Assembly: GCF_003545715.1 (NCBI RefSeq)
Contig: NZ_QVNU01000003.1
Location: 310,001 to 374,000 of the forward strand
Direction of reading: 5' to 3'
DNA: 64,000 nt
DNA from: Taibaiella koreensis
GTDB lineage: Bacteria; Bacteroidota; Bacteroidia; Chitinophagales; Chitinophagaceae
The number at the start of each line of letters is the position of its first letter. Position 1 is the stretch's first letter. The notes beneath the pieces were generated by a model. That model was not told the DNA's origin. It made no database searches and worked only from the letters and a program-made list of their open reading frames with translations. This document shows positions 24,740 through 33,700 of this stretch, piece by piece. Both the position numbers and the translations under genes were made by a program.

Positions 24740-25483
24740 CTAGCGATCTGCCCCCCTAAAGCGATAGTAGCTAATACTGGCGCCTCCGTCAAGTTCAATA
24801 ATTTGCCCTGTAATAAAAGGATTACTCATAAGGTACACGACTGTTTCGCCAATATCTTCGACCCGGCCAATGCGACCAGTCAATGTTGCGGAGGCAGTCT
24901 CTGTTTCGTACTGTTCCTTTGCTGCAGCCGACTGAAACGTGGAAGTGTCTTTTTCAATGTCTGTGGGTCTTATCGCATTTACCCTCAATGGCGCTAGTGA
25001 AATCGCCAGCGCCCGGGCCAATCCTTCTATGGCGGAAAAAGCTACGGTAACCAATACATGTTCGGGATGCGGGCTCACCGCAAATCCGCCTGATAGCAGC
25101 GTTATAGAGCCCTTTTCATTGATAAAGGGCAGGGCAGCCTGCAGGAATGAAAAAGTATACCAAAATTTGCCGTACAAATAGGTTTGCCCGATTGATGTAT
25201 ATGCTGTATCGAAAGTTGTACTGCCACCAGGCGACGCGGAAATGAAAAGATGATCAAACGGGCCGGCTTCTTCGAGCAGGGTTTTATAGGAGTCTATCGC
25301 TGTAATATCGCCAACAATACGTCTGCAATTGCTGCCGAGCGTTTCTACGATCTGATCAAGCTTCAATTGATCCCTGCTTAACAATACGACCTTTGCCCCG
25401 GCGTGCAGTGCCTGTTTGGCCGCACCAAGCCCCATTCCCTGGCTGCCGCCAACGATAAGTACAGTCTTGTTTTTTAGATTCAT
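24740..25483 (-). CDS. short-chain dehydrogenase/reductase, atypical active site
   Basis: A 247-residue Rossmann protein with the cofactor motif VGGSQGMGLGAA (11-22) and C-terminal FITGQIIELDGGASI. The catalytic Tyr-x3-Lys expected about 150 is absent: the segment reads HVLVTVAFSAIEGLARALAI instead of YxxSK. So binding of NAD(P) is likely, but normal SDR chemistry is doubtful or uses other residues. Part of the AraC-led minus-strand cluster. Confidence 0.85.
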   Translation of the reverse strand: MNLKNKTVLIVGGSQGMGLGAAKQALHAGAKVVLLSRDQLKLDQIVETLGSNCRRIVGDITAIDSYKTLLEEAGPFDHLFISASPGGSTTFDTAYTSIGQTYLYGKFWYTFSFLQAALPFINEKGSITLLSGGFAVSPHPEHVLVTVAFSAIEGLARALAISLAPLRVNAIRPTDIEKDTSTFQSAAAKEQYETETASATLTGRIGRVEDIGETVVYLMSNPFITGQIIELDGGASISYYRFRGADR

Positions 25484-25534
25484 GGTATTTGATGTTGACT
25501 CATTTGGAATATAGAATGGACAGACCGTTTCCCG

Positions 25535-26119
25535 CTATTTCGCCCTTGTATAATCATACTGTACCGCCAGCCATTCTTCACCATCCGTCAGCTTCCAGTA
25601 TTGCTTTACGGTATCATGGTCTTCATCAATTGTTATGATCACATTCCTGCAGCGCACATTTTTCCCCCTATCCGTTTGCTGTGGACCCAGACCGGGATGC
25701 GGAAAGTCTAATAGGTAAGAAACGATGCTGTCGCCTTCATTCGCATAATTAGTAAAGAACATAATGCCGGCGGTAATGCGCGTGTCAATTGACATATAAT
25801 CCCACCGGGCATTATTAAAATTGTAATCCAGATCGCTTATACGTTTAAATAAAGGCATGGCCGTCCCTTTTGCCGGCTGCATGGTTTCATGCAGATCAAA
25901 AGCGCCGATCATTAATCGTTCCGCTTCCAATCCTTTTATACTAATGGGCTTGGCATCTTTTGCCGGTTGCAATGTCATCGTAACATTCCAGTGCCCCGCT
26001 TTTTTTGTAAGCCACTGCGATTGTTTGTGGCTGTAAAAAGCATTATCAGCCTGCGTTTGGGCAGCGCCGGGAAACATTGTGGTAAACATTAGTAGTCCGC
26101 CGATGGATATTGTTTTCAT
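25535..26119 (-). CDS. DUF1579-like secreted protein
   Basis: A 194-residue protein from MKTISIGGLLMFTTMFPGAA, a signal peptide with likely cleavage after AQ. The body (WLTKKAGHWNVTMTLQPAKD, GAFDLHETMQP, WDYMSIDTRITAGIMFFTNY, EEWLAVQYDYTR) follows the DUF1579 lipocalin-like pattern 'G.W....' with paired strands. Function unknown. Next in line after the AraC gene and the 58-codon ORF, same strand. Confidence 0.75.
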   Translation of the reverse strand: MKTISIGGLLMFTTMFPGAAQTQADNAFYSHKQSQWLTKKAGHWNVTMTLQPAKDAKPISIKGLEAERLMIGAFDLHETMQPAKGTAMPLFKRISDLDYNFNNARWDYMSIDTRITAGIMFFTNYANEGDSIVSYLLDFPHPGLGPQQTDRGKNVRCRNVIITIDEDHDTVKQYWKLTDGEEWLAVQYDYTRAK

Positions 26120-26230
26120 TGCTTCGTTTATTTTGTTTGAATAAGACAAAGAGGTAACCAAGCGAAGGGAAAAGGGCAAAATTCAAGAAATGGAATTTTG
26201 CCGGTATTGTTGACCTTTAGCACTGCCTTT

Positions 26231-26407
26231 TTAGCGATTTCCCCTTTCACACAAAGGCATATGAGCGCCTTGTTCTTCAATCAGGCTGGGAACGGCCCAG
26301 GTTGCAAGGGCGGCTTTACCTGATATTTCTTTGTTGGCTTGCATGATTTTTTTATGCGAAGCTAGGCGGAGCCACTCACCAAAACTTGTAAAATCGTGCT
26401 CAATCAT
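26231..26407 (-). CDS. 58-residue protein coupled to the AraC gene
   Basis: The ATG at 26407-26405 overlaps the TGA of the AraC regulator as ATGA, so it is read by translational coupling. Product: MIEHDFTSFGEWLRLASHKK then IMQANKEISGKAALATWAVP and a short Cys-containing tail. It has helix-forming, protein-like composition but I recognise no family; it may be the end of a longer ancestral gene. It is easily missed because of its length. Confidence 0.5.
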   Translation of the reverse strand: MIEHDFTSFGEWLRLASHKKIMQANKEISGKAALATWAVPSLIEEQGAHMPLCERGNR

Positions 26408-27207
26408 AAGCGCAGGTACTGCCGTGGCGATATGCCCACAATTTTCCGGAAAGCATTACTTAAATGGGCTTGATCTGCAAAGCCTAATTCGTAGGCCACT
26501 TGCGACAACGTGCTTTCGCCTTTTTTCATCAATTGCTTTGCCCGCTCGATCTTCATCCTCAAAATAAACTGGTGGGGGGCCACGCCTACCGTATTCTTAA
26601 ATAAGCGGGTAAAATGAAAGGGGCTTAAATGCACGAGCGCCGCCAGGTCGTCGACACCAAAATCTTCTCGCAAGAAAACATTGCAATATTCCAGCAACTG
26701 CTTCAGCTGAAGAGACGACAGCTTGCCTTTAGGCGCATATATAGGTTTGCCCGAAGCTTGATATTGCGTTCCTAAATGGACAGACAGGGAAATAGCAAGC
26801 GATTGCATGTACATTTCAGCGGCTGGCTGGCCTTGTTCCATTTCCTGCTTCATCCCCATGGCAAAATCATAAACGATCCGGTCACTGATCCCTCGGTATT
26901 CGGCCAATGAGAAATCTTTCATCTGCAGGAAGCGCTGAATAAACCCGGGCTCGATCTGAACGACAATGAACTTAATAGGCTCAAACCAGCGTACAATATT
27001 TTCCTGGCCGTAAGGCACGATGGAAAAGTCCCCGGTATTATATTTTCTTTGCTCCCAAAAGCCGGGTCGCCTGATCTCTATAAGTTTTGGTTCACCAATA
27101 TTGATCACCAGCCGATCTCTGGTTACATTATTTTGCTGCAATTGCTTAGGGCAATGGCACTGTACCTCTATCTTAAAAAGTTCTGATATCCCACCTTGAA
27201 TACTCAT
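26404..27207 (-). CDS. AraC-family transcriptional regulator
   Basis: 267 residues from MSIQGGISELFKIEVQCHCP (the frame runs further upstream, but this ATG suits the domain). N-terminal ligand/cupin-like part (GDFSIVPYGQENIVRWFEPI) and a C-terminal double helix-turn-helix (FGVDDLAALVHLSPFHFTRL, VAYELGFADQAHLSNAFRKI, GISPRQYLRL). Heads the minus-strand cluster down to 24100 and diverges from a second AraC-type gene 105 bp away. Confidence 0.92.
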   Translation of the reverse strand: MSIQGGISELFKIEVQCHCPKQLQQNNVTRDRLVINIGEPKLIEIRRPGFWEQRKYNTGDFSIVPYGQENIVRWFEPIKFIVVQIEPGFIQRFLQMKDFSLAEYRGISDRIVYDFAMGMKQEMEQGQPAAEMYMQSLAISLSVHLGTQYQASGKPIYAPKGKLSSLQLKQLLEYCNVFLREDFGVDDLAALVHLSPFHFTRLFKNTVGVAPHQFILRMKIERAKQLMKKGESTLSQVAYELGFADQAHLSNAFRKIVGISPRQYLRL

Positions 27208-27312
27208 CGTTAAATTTACTGATTTTCTTGGCGATCGACGCATTACGCCGCACAAGAATAAACTATTTCGTATATTGTAAATACAAAGGGCAAACATTCC
27301 TAACAGTGTCAA

Positions 27313-28071
27313 ATGCAGGCGGTCGAAATTCAATACAAGAAAAATCTACCCGGCGAATCAATAAAAGATTTTGTCGAGTGCTTTTGGATGGTCGAGAATG
27401 CAACAGGTATTGAAAAGGAAGTCGTTGTTATGCCTGACGCAAATTTTGATCTGGTTATTTCAAAGGATAACGACGATCCTCTTCAGATATATCTACTCGG
27501 GATAGGGACTCTTTACGGCAAAAGAACAATCGAAGCGAACAGCAAAATGTTTTTTATCAGTTTTAAGCTGCTGGCTTTGGAATATCTCTTCCATCAATCA
27601 ATCGCAGGACTATTAAATGGGTTTCAACCATTAGCCAATGACTTCTGGGGATTTGAAGAAGCCGACCTTAATGATTTTGACGCCATTTCGGCGAAAGCGT
27701 CCCGGAAAATTCAGGCGTTGATCCCTGCTGATATTGACAACCGAAAACAGATATTGTTTGGGTTGATTTATAAATCAAACGGGGAAATGACCATTGCAGC
27801 ATTATCCGAACAGTCGTTTTGGAGCAGCAGGCAGATAAACCGTTATTTCACCCAGTACTTCGGACTTTCCTTAAAATCCTATTGTAGCATCCTGCGTTTT
27901 AAGGCCTCTTTTGAGCAGATCAAAAAAGGAGCGCTCTTCCCTGAACTCAATTTTTCAGACCAGGCTCATTTTAGCAGGGAGGTAAAGAAACGTTCGGGTG
28001 TAAATCCAAGGGAACTGCATAAAAATGAAAATGACCGATTTATTCAAGTTTCGGCCACAGGCAAAAAGTAA
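27313..28071 (+). CDS. AraC-family regulator (DUF6597-type N terminus)
   Basis: 252 residues: an N-terminal domain (YKKNLPGESIKDFVECFWMV, VVMPDANFDLVISKD) of the kind now called DUF6597, and a C-terminal AraC helix-turn-helix (TIAALSEQSFWSSRQINRYF, ELNFSDQAHFSREVKKRSGV). It is followed after 26 bp by an MFS exporter and a TetX-like monooxygenase on the same strand, which it probably controls. Confidence 0.9.
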   Translation: MQAVEIQYKKNLPGESIKDFVECFWMVENATGIEKEVVVMPDANFDLVISKDNDDPLQIYLLGIGTLYGKRTIEANSKMFFISFKLLALEYLFHQSIAGLLNGFQPLANDFWGFEEADLNDFDAISAKASRKIQALIPADIDNRKQILFGLIYKSNGEMTIAALSEQSFWSSRQINRYFTQYFGLSLKSYCSILRFKASFEQIKKGALFPELNFSDQAHFSREVKKRSGVNPRELHKNENDRFIQVSATGKK

Positions 28072-28097
28072 TTTTGTGCCGTAAATAAAATACGGTA

Positions 28098-29327
28098 ATG
28101 AATTCGGGCCCAGGATACAATCCTTCGTTTACTGGCTATCAAAAGTTTGTCATTTTCATATTGGCAATTACACAGTTCACCGTTGTGTTAGACTTTATGG
28201 TAATGTCGCCATTGGGTGATTTTATGATGAAATCACTACACATCAGCCCATCACAATTTGGCACGGCAGTTTCCTCTTATGCCTTCAGCGCGGGTTTATC
28301 AGGTCTGCTGACCGCGGGCTTCGCAGACCGGTTCGATCGTAAAAAAATGCTCTTGTTTTTTTATATAGGTTTTGCTACAGGTACCTTTTTTTGCGCGATA
28401 GCCCCTACCTATCCAATGCTCGTGACGGCCAGGATAATTACAGGTTTATTTGGTGGCGTAATCAGTTCAGTAACCATGGCGATTGTAGCAGATCTGTTTA
28501 GTATTGAGCAACGCGGCAAGGTAATGGGGTACATACAGATGAGTTTATCGGGTAGCCAGGTTCTGGGCATCCCCATCGGATTGTTTATTGCAAATAAGTT
28601 TAGCTGGCAGATACCATTCCTTTGGATAGCCATAGCGACCGGCCTGATCATAGTCCTGCTGGTTTTTAAATTAAAGCCGATTACCGAACACCTGAAGACA
28701 CGGACCGGGGCATCCGCATCCAGCCATCTATGGCATACGATATCCCAAAGGAGGTATCAATTGGGTTTTCTAAATACAGCATTATTATCGATAGGAGGGT
28801 TTATGCTTATGCCGTTTGCGAGTGCTTTTGCCATCAATAACTTGGAAATATCGGCGAGACAGCTTCCGTTCATGTTTATGATTACAGGTGTTTTTAGTTT
28901 GGTTACAATGCCGCTGGTAGGTAGATTGGCAGACAAAATAAGTAAGTTCAGGCTATTTGCCGGAGCCTCTATTTTTGCTATTTTAGTTACCGACGTTTAT
29001 ACACATTATACGGTTACCCCTTTTTGGTTGGTTGTGGCAACAAATGTGCTGATGATGGGTGCCATTACCATGCGAATGATACCATCGCAGGCCCTTATTT
29101 CAGCAGTGCCGGCACAGCAGGACCGTGGGGCTTTTATGAGTATTAATTCTTGTCTGCAGCAGGTTGCCGGTGGTTTTGCAGCTATGCTTGCAGGGTTTGT
29201 TATTGTCCGGAAAGATAGCTTTTCACCCTTGGTACACTACGATTATCTGGGATATGCCGTATCTTTTACGATGCTCATCACTATCTATCTGGTTTATAAA
29301 ATCAATTTAATTATTCAGAAAAAATAA
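28098..29327 (+). CDS. MFS transporter (drug efflux-type)
   Basis: 409 residues with about 12 membrane helices and the MFS motif A variant GFADRFDRKKML between helices 2 and 3, plus GRLADKISKFRL in the second half. AraJ/DHA1-type exporter layout (TQFTVVLDFMVMSPLGDFMM). Seven bases separate it from the TetX-like gene. Substrate unknown; association with a flavin monooxygenase suggests joint handling of a xenobiotic. Confidence 0.9.
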   Translation: MNSGPGYNPSFTGYQKFVIFILAITQFTVVLDFMVMSPLGDFMMKSLHISPSQFGTAVSSYAFSAGLSGLLTAGFADRFDRKKMLLFFYIGFATGTFFCAIAPTYPMLVTARIITGLFGGVISSVTMAIVADLFSIEQRGKVMGYIQMSLSGSQVLGIPIGLFIANKFSWQIPFLWIAIATGLIIVLLVFKLKPITEHLKTRTGASASSHLWHTISQRRYQLGFLNTALLSIGGFMLMPFASAFAINNLEISARQLPFMFMITGVFSLVTMPLVGRLADKISKFRLFAGASIFAILVTDVYTHYTVTPFWLVVATNVLMMGAITMRMIPSQALISAVPAQQDRGAFMSINSCLQQVAGGFAAMLAGFVIVRKDSFSPLVHYDYLGYAVSFTMLITIYLVYKINLIIQKK

Positions 29328-29334
29328 AGATATC

Positions 29335-30465
29335 ATGTTATTAAAAAACAAAAAGGTAGCCATCATCGGAGGAGGACCGGTTGGCTTAACGCTGGCCAGA
29401 CTTTTGCAGCAAACAGGTGTAAACGTAAAGGTTTACGAACGCGATGAAAATGCAGAAGCCCGGATTATGGGTGGTACGCTTGATATTCACAACGACACCG
29501 GACAAAAAGCATTACAGAAAGCCGGGCTAATAGATGCTTTTTACGAAATGGCGAGGCCAACAGGCGAAAGGGCGGCAGACATTGATGGTCGCATTGTTGC
29601 GGAAGAATTTCCAGACAAGGAACATCTGTATGACAGACCCGAAATTGACCGAAATGATTTGAGAAAACTGTTGCTTGAACATTTAAATGAGGGTACCGTT
29701 GTATGGAACAGGAAATTTATTTCTTTGGAAAAAACCAACCAAACCTACGATCTGCATTTTGATGGCAACATTGTAGAAACCGCAGATCTGGTAATTGGTG
29801 CAAATGGTGGCATGTGCAATTTAAGACAACATATTACAGATGCAACCCCCCAATATACAGGCACTGTTATCATTCAGGGTGAAGTTTTTCGGCCAGATAC
29901 TGAATGCCCAAGCTTCAAGAAAATTAGCGGGGAGGGCAATCTAATGGTATTGGGCGAACAAAAAATGTTGTTCTCTCAAACTAAATCCCAGGGCGCTTTG
30001 AATTACTATGTTTCGTTTAAAAAGCCTGAAAATTGGTTAAAAGAGAATGGTTTCGATTTTAAAGACAAAAGTGCCGTTGTTTCCTTTCTGAACGATTTAT
30101 TAAGGAATTGGCACGATAGCTATAAAGAACTTTTTAAGGCAACAGAGATATTCACCCTATTGCCCATGCGAAAAATGCCTTTAGATATGCCCTGGAATAC
30201 AAAAGGCAACATCACACTGGTCGGAGATGCGGCCCATGTAATGCCGCCATTTGCCGGGATAGGCGTAAATATAGGTCTGTTGGATGCGTTGTATCTGTCT
30301 GAATGCTTAACAGGCGGACAATTTGAAAATATCGAAGACGCGATACAGAATTATGAAACAAATATGTTTGCGTATGCCTCAAAAGCGCAGCAGGAGACAA
30401 CTGAAGCGGAGGCCGGGATACATTCAGACGACGACATAGCCGATATCATAAAAGACAGGAGATAA
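29335..30465 (+). CDS. TetX-like FAD-dependent monooxygenase
   Basis: 376 residues: FAD-binding GxGxxG as VAIIGGGPVGLTLARLLQQT, EARIMGGTLDIHNDTGQKAL, the DG motif region ETADLVIGANGGM, and GDAAHVMPPFAGIGVNIGLL near the C terminus. From memory it aligns through its length with TetX tetracycline-inactivating monooxygenases (same 'VYERD..EARI.GGTLD', 'PEI.RNDLR', 'GDAAH.MPPFAG' blocks) but is clearly diverged, so the substrate is uncertain. In operon with an MFS exporter and an AraC-type regulator. Confidence 0.9.
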   Translation: MLLKNKKVAIIGGGPVGLTLARLLQQTGVNVKVYERDENAEARIMGGTLDIHNDTGQKALQKAGLIDAFYEMARPTGERAADIDGRIVAEEFPDKEHLYDRPEIDRNDLRKLLLEHLNEGTVVWNRKFISLEKTNQTYDLHFDGNIVETADLVIGANGGMCNLRQHITDATPQYTGTVIIQGEVFRPDTECPSFKKISGEGNLMVLGEQKMLFSQTKSQGALNYYVSFKKPENWLKENGFDFKDKSAVVSFLNDLLRNWHDSYKELFKATEIFTLLPMRKMPLDMPWNTKGNITLVGDAAHVMPPFAGIGVNIGLLDALYLSECLTGGQFENIEDAIQNYETNMFAYASKAQQETTEAEAGIHSDDDIADIIKDRR

Positions 30466-30715
30466 ATCGTACAAGCCATTTGGCTTTGCAAAAGAATGTC
30501 GATTGAGCGTATATGTCTTCTCGTATAGCAGATACTGGCCGATAAAATTGAAATTCACCCTAAACAATACTTTTCGTCGCTATTACGGAGAAAACTAAAA
30601 TCAGAGAGCAAAAATCCTTACATGACCTTCACGGCCAGGAAAAGAAAGAGGCTACTTAAAACCAAGCCGTCTCAATAAGAAGCGCTCGCCCTGTTAACAA
30701 TAAAGTCTTCCTGTT

Positions 30716-33700
30716 TTATGTCGTTGCCAGATCCGGCCGTGTAGCGCAATACATAATCACTTCGTGGACCTGACCATCATCTTTCAGTTGTATGGAATCG
30801 CCTGTACCCTTCACGCCATCTATTTCCCAATGAGAAGGCGCCTCCGTTGCAACCTGGAAAACAGCAATCCTGTAAACTGATCTGCCACAGTGGTAAACAA
30901 CATCTACAGAAGGCCAGCTCATGGGAAAACAAGGTCTGATGTACAATATGTCGCCCCGGCGTTCCAGGCCAAGCAACGAGCCGGCTATAAATTGGTACAT
31001 CCAGCCGGCAGAGCCTGTGTACCAGGTCCAGCCACCTCTGCCTTTATGAGACTCGTTGGCGTATACATCGGCAGCCATCACATACGGTTCCACTTTGTAT
31101 ATGTCTCTCGAAACCCTGTCGGCACTATGGCTTATCGGCTGGATGAGGCTGAACAGCTCATAGGCCTTTTCGCGTTCTCCCGATGCTGCAAAGGCCATCA
31201 AGGCCCATATGGCCGCATGAGAATATTGCCCGCCGTTTTCCCTTACGCCCGGTACATATCCTTTGATATAGCCCGGGTTGAGATCTGAGGTATCAAACGC
31301 CGATTCCAACAGCGCGATAAGCTTCATGTTTCTTTTGACCAGGTGTCGATCCAGCGACGCCATCGCTTTGTTCTTTCTTACATCGTCTGCAGCACCCGAT
31401 AAAACAGACCAGCTTTGTGCAATGGCGTCAATGCGGCATTCTGCGTTGTTATGGGACCCTAGTGGCGTGCCGTCGTCAAACCAGGCCCGCAAGTACCAGT
31501 CACCATCCCAGGCCGTATGTTCAATATTGCGCTGTAAGGCGAAGGCAGCTTCTTTACACAGCAGGGCAAATGCATTATCCCCCTGATCGTTTGCTACGGC
31601 CTCAAAGCCGGTCAATACTTTATAGAGGAAGAAAGCCAGCCATACGCTTTCACCCTGGCCGTTGTGCCCGACCTGATCCATACCGTCGTTCCAGTCGCCG
31701 GAACCCATAAGCGGCAGGCCATGTTGACCAAAGCGCAGGCTGAGCTTAATGCTGCGCACACAATGTTCGTAAAGGCTGCTCGCCTGATCGCTTGTCCCGG
31801 GAAGATCATAAAGAGAGTCTTCGCCCGCATGCAGCGCTCTGCCTTCAAGAAAAGGAACCAGTTCGTTGAGTATATCTTTATCTCCGGTGACGGATACGTA
31901 TTGTACCAGGACGAAGGGGAGCCAAAGCAGGTCGTCGGAGCAGCGTGTACGTACACCCCGTCCTTCGGGCGGATGCCACCAGTGCTGCACATCTCCTTGT
32001 ATAAATTGCCGGGAAGCGTTGAGCAGGAGCTGGTCTTTGGCCATAGACGGTGCGGTATGCAATAGGGCCAGCACATCCTGTAGCTGATCCCTGAAGCCAA
32101 AGGCCCCGCCCGATTGGTAAAAGCCGCTTCGGGCCAGTAACCGGCTGGATATCGTTTGGTAGAGCAGCCAGCCGTTGGCCAGAAGGTTGAGGGCCGGATC
32201 GGGCGTTGTAACCTGTACCGCGCCGAGCAAATGTGACCAGTAGGCTTTAACCGCCTCGAGCGCTGCAACGGCCGTGTCATGGTCAAGCGGCTGCTGTAAG
32301 AGCTCCTTTACAGACTGATCACTATCGCCGCTGCCCAGCTGGAATATGATTTCCTTTTTTTCGCCTGGTAATAAGTCAAATTGCACCTGTAGTGCCGCAC
32401 AAATATCCCTGCCGGCAACGATCCTGCCGGAGAGCTTCTTGCGGGATAGTGCTTGTGGGTTCTGCAAATTCCTGTTCCGGCCTATAAATTCTGTGCGATC
32501 CGTTGTGAAGCTATAGCTGGCGCCGCTTACACGAAAGAAGCTCACCTGGTTGGCGAATGCGGTATTGTACCGGTTACGGAACAACAGCGCATTGCCTGTG
32601 GCCCCGGGTTCGGGAAGAATATGCATATTGGTTTTGGAGCGTACATCGCCCAGTATCATCTCCATAAATCCTGTCGCAGTCAGCTGCCGTGCTGTTCCGG
32701 AATCGTTCTTTACTTCCAATACGATAAATTTCTGAGGCAACTCCTTGTCTACGGATACGCAGAGCTTGGAAGAAATGCCCTTTTCGGTATGTTCAAATGT
32801 ACTGTAACCAAAGCCGTGTGTGCTGATGTAAGGCGCATCCCCCTCTACCGGAAAGGGCGCAGGAGACCAAAATACACCTGATGCTTCGTCCCGGAGGTAA
32901 AAGGCTTCCCCGCCAATGTCTGAAACAGGGTCGTTGCTCCATGGCGTAAGACGGTACTCATGGGCATTGACTGCCCAGGAATAAGCCGATCCACGCTCCG
33001 ATACTACGGTGCCAAAGTTCGCGTTAGCGATCACATTCACCCAGGGAGCGGGTGTAGGGGTCTGCTTCGTGGTCAGGATGGCATATGTTTTCCCGTCGGG
33101 AGAAAAGCCTCCGCTGCCGTTATAGAACAGAAGGTCGTTTGACAAGGCTATCGCGGGTGTTTCATTTTCCATTGCCACCGGCGATTGCCATTCCACGGCA
33201 GCAGGTAATGTCTTATCTGCGCTTAATCTGCCGGCCTGCTCCGAAAGGCTGCTTTTACCATCGATAATGATCTTTGCTATACTTCCGAAGAGGATAAGGT
33301 CTTCGGGCGAGAGCTGGTCTGCTGATCTTACAAAAATACTACCGGGCCTGTTGTCCGCTTTATTGCCTGTATCGGCGGTGATGAGCCCTAGTACTTCTTC
33401 CTGCAACAATTGCCGGTAAGAGCCATGGTCCTGGTTAAGGATCACGAGATCAACTGCCAATCCTTTCAGGCGCCAGTAAGCATGTGCCTGTATCATTTGT
33501 CTGACCAGCTCTATTTGTTCCGGGTCATCGATACGCAGCAGCACAATCGGCAGGTCCCCTGAAATGGAATGACTCCATAATGCCGACTGTCCGCGGTAAT
33601 TGCTGTTGATCGTTGCCGGAGCAGCGCGCAGCACGGGATTTGTAAAAATGATGGAGGCTGCCAGGCGATCGTATAATTGTGCCTCGGCTTCGGAGGCGTT

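Noticed and set aside
30480-30690. Open stretch with ADKIEIHPKQYFSSLLRRKL after the TetX-like gene
   Set aside because: No start codon and closed by stops upstream; at most a gene scrap.
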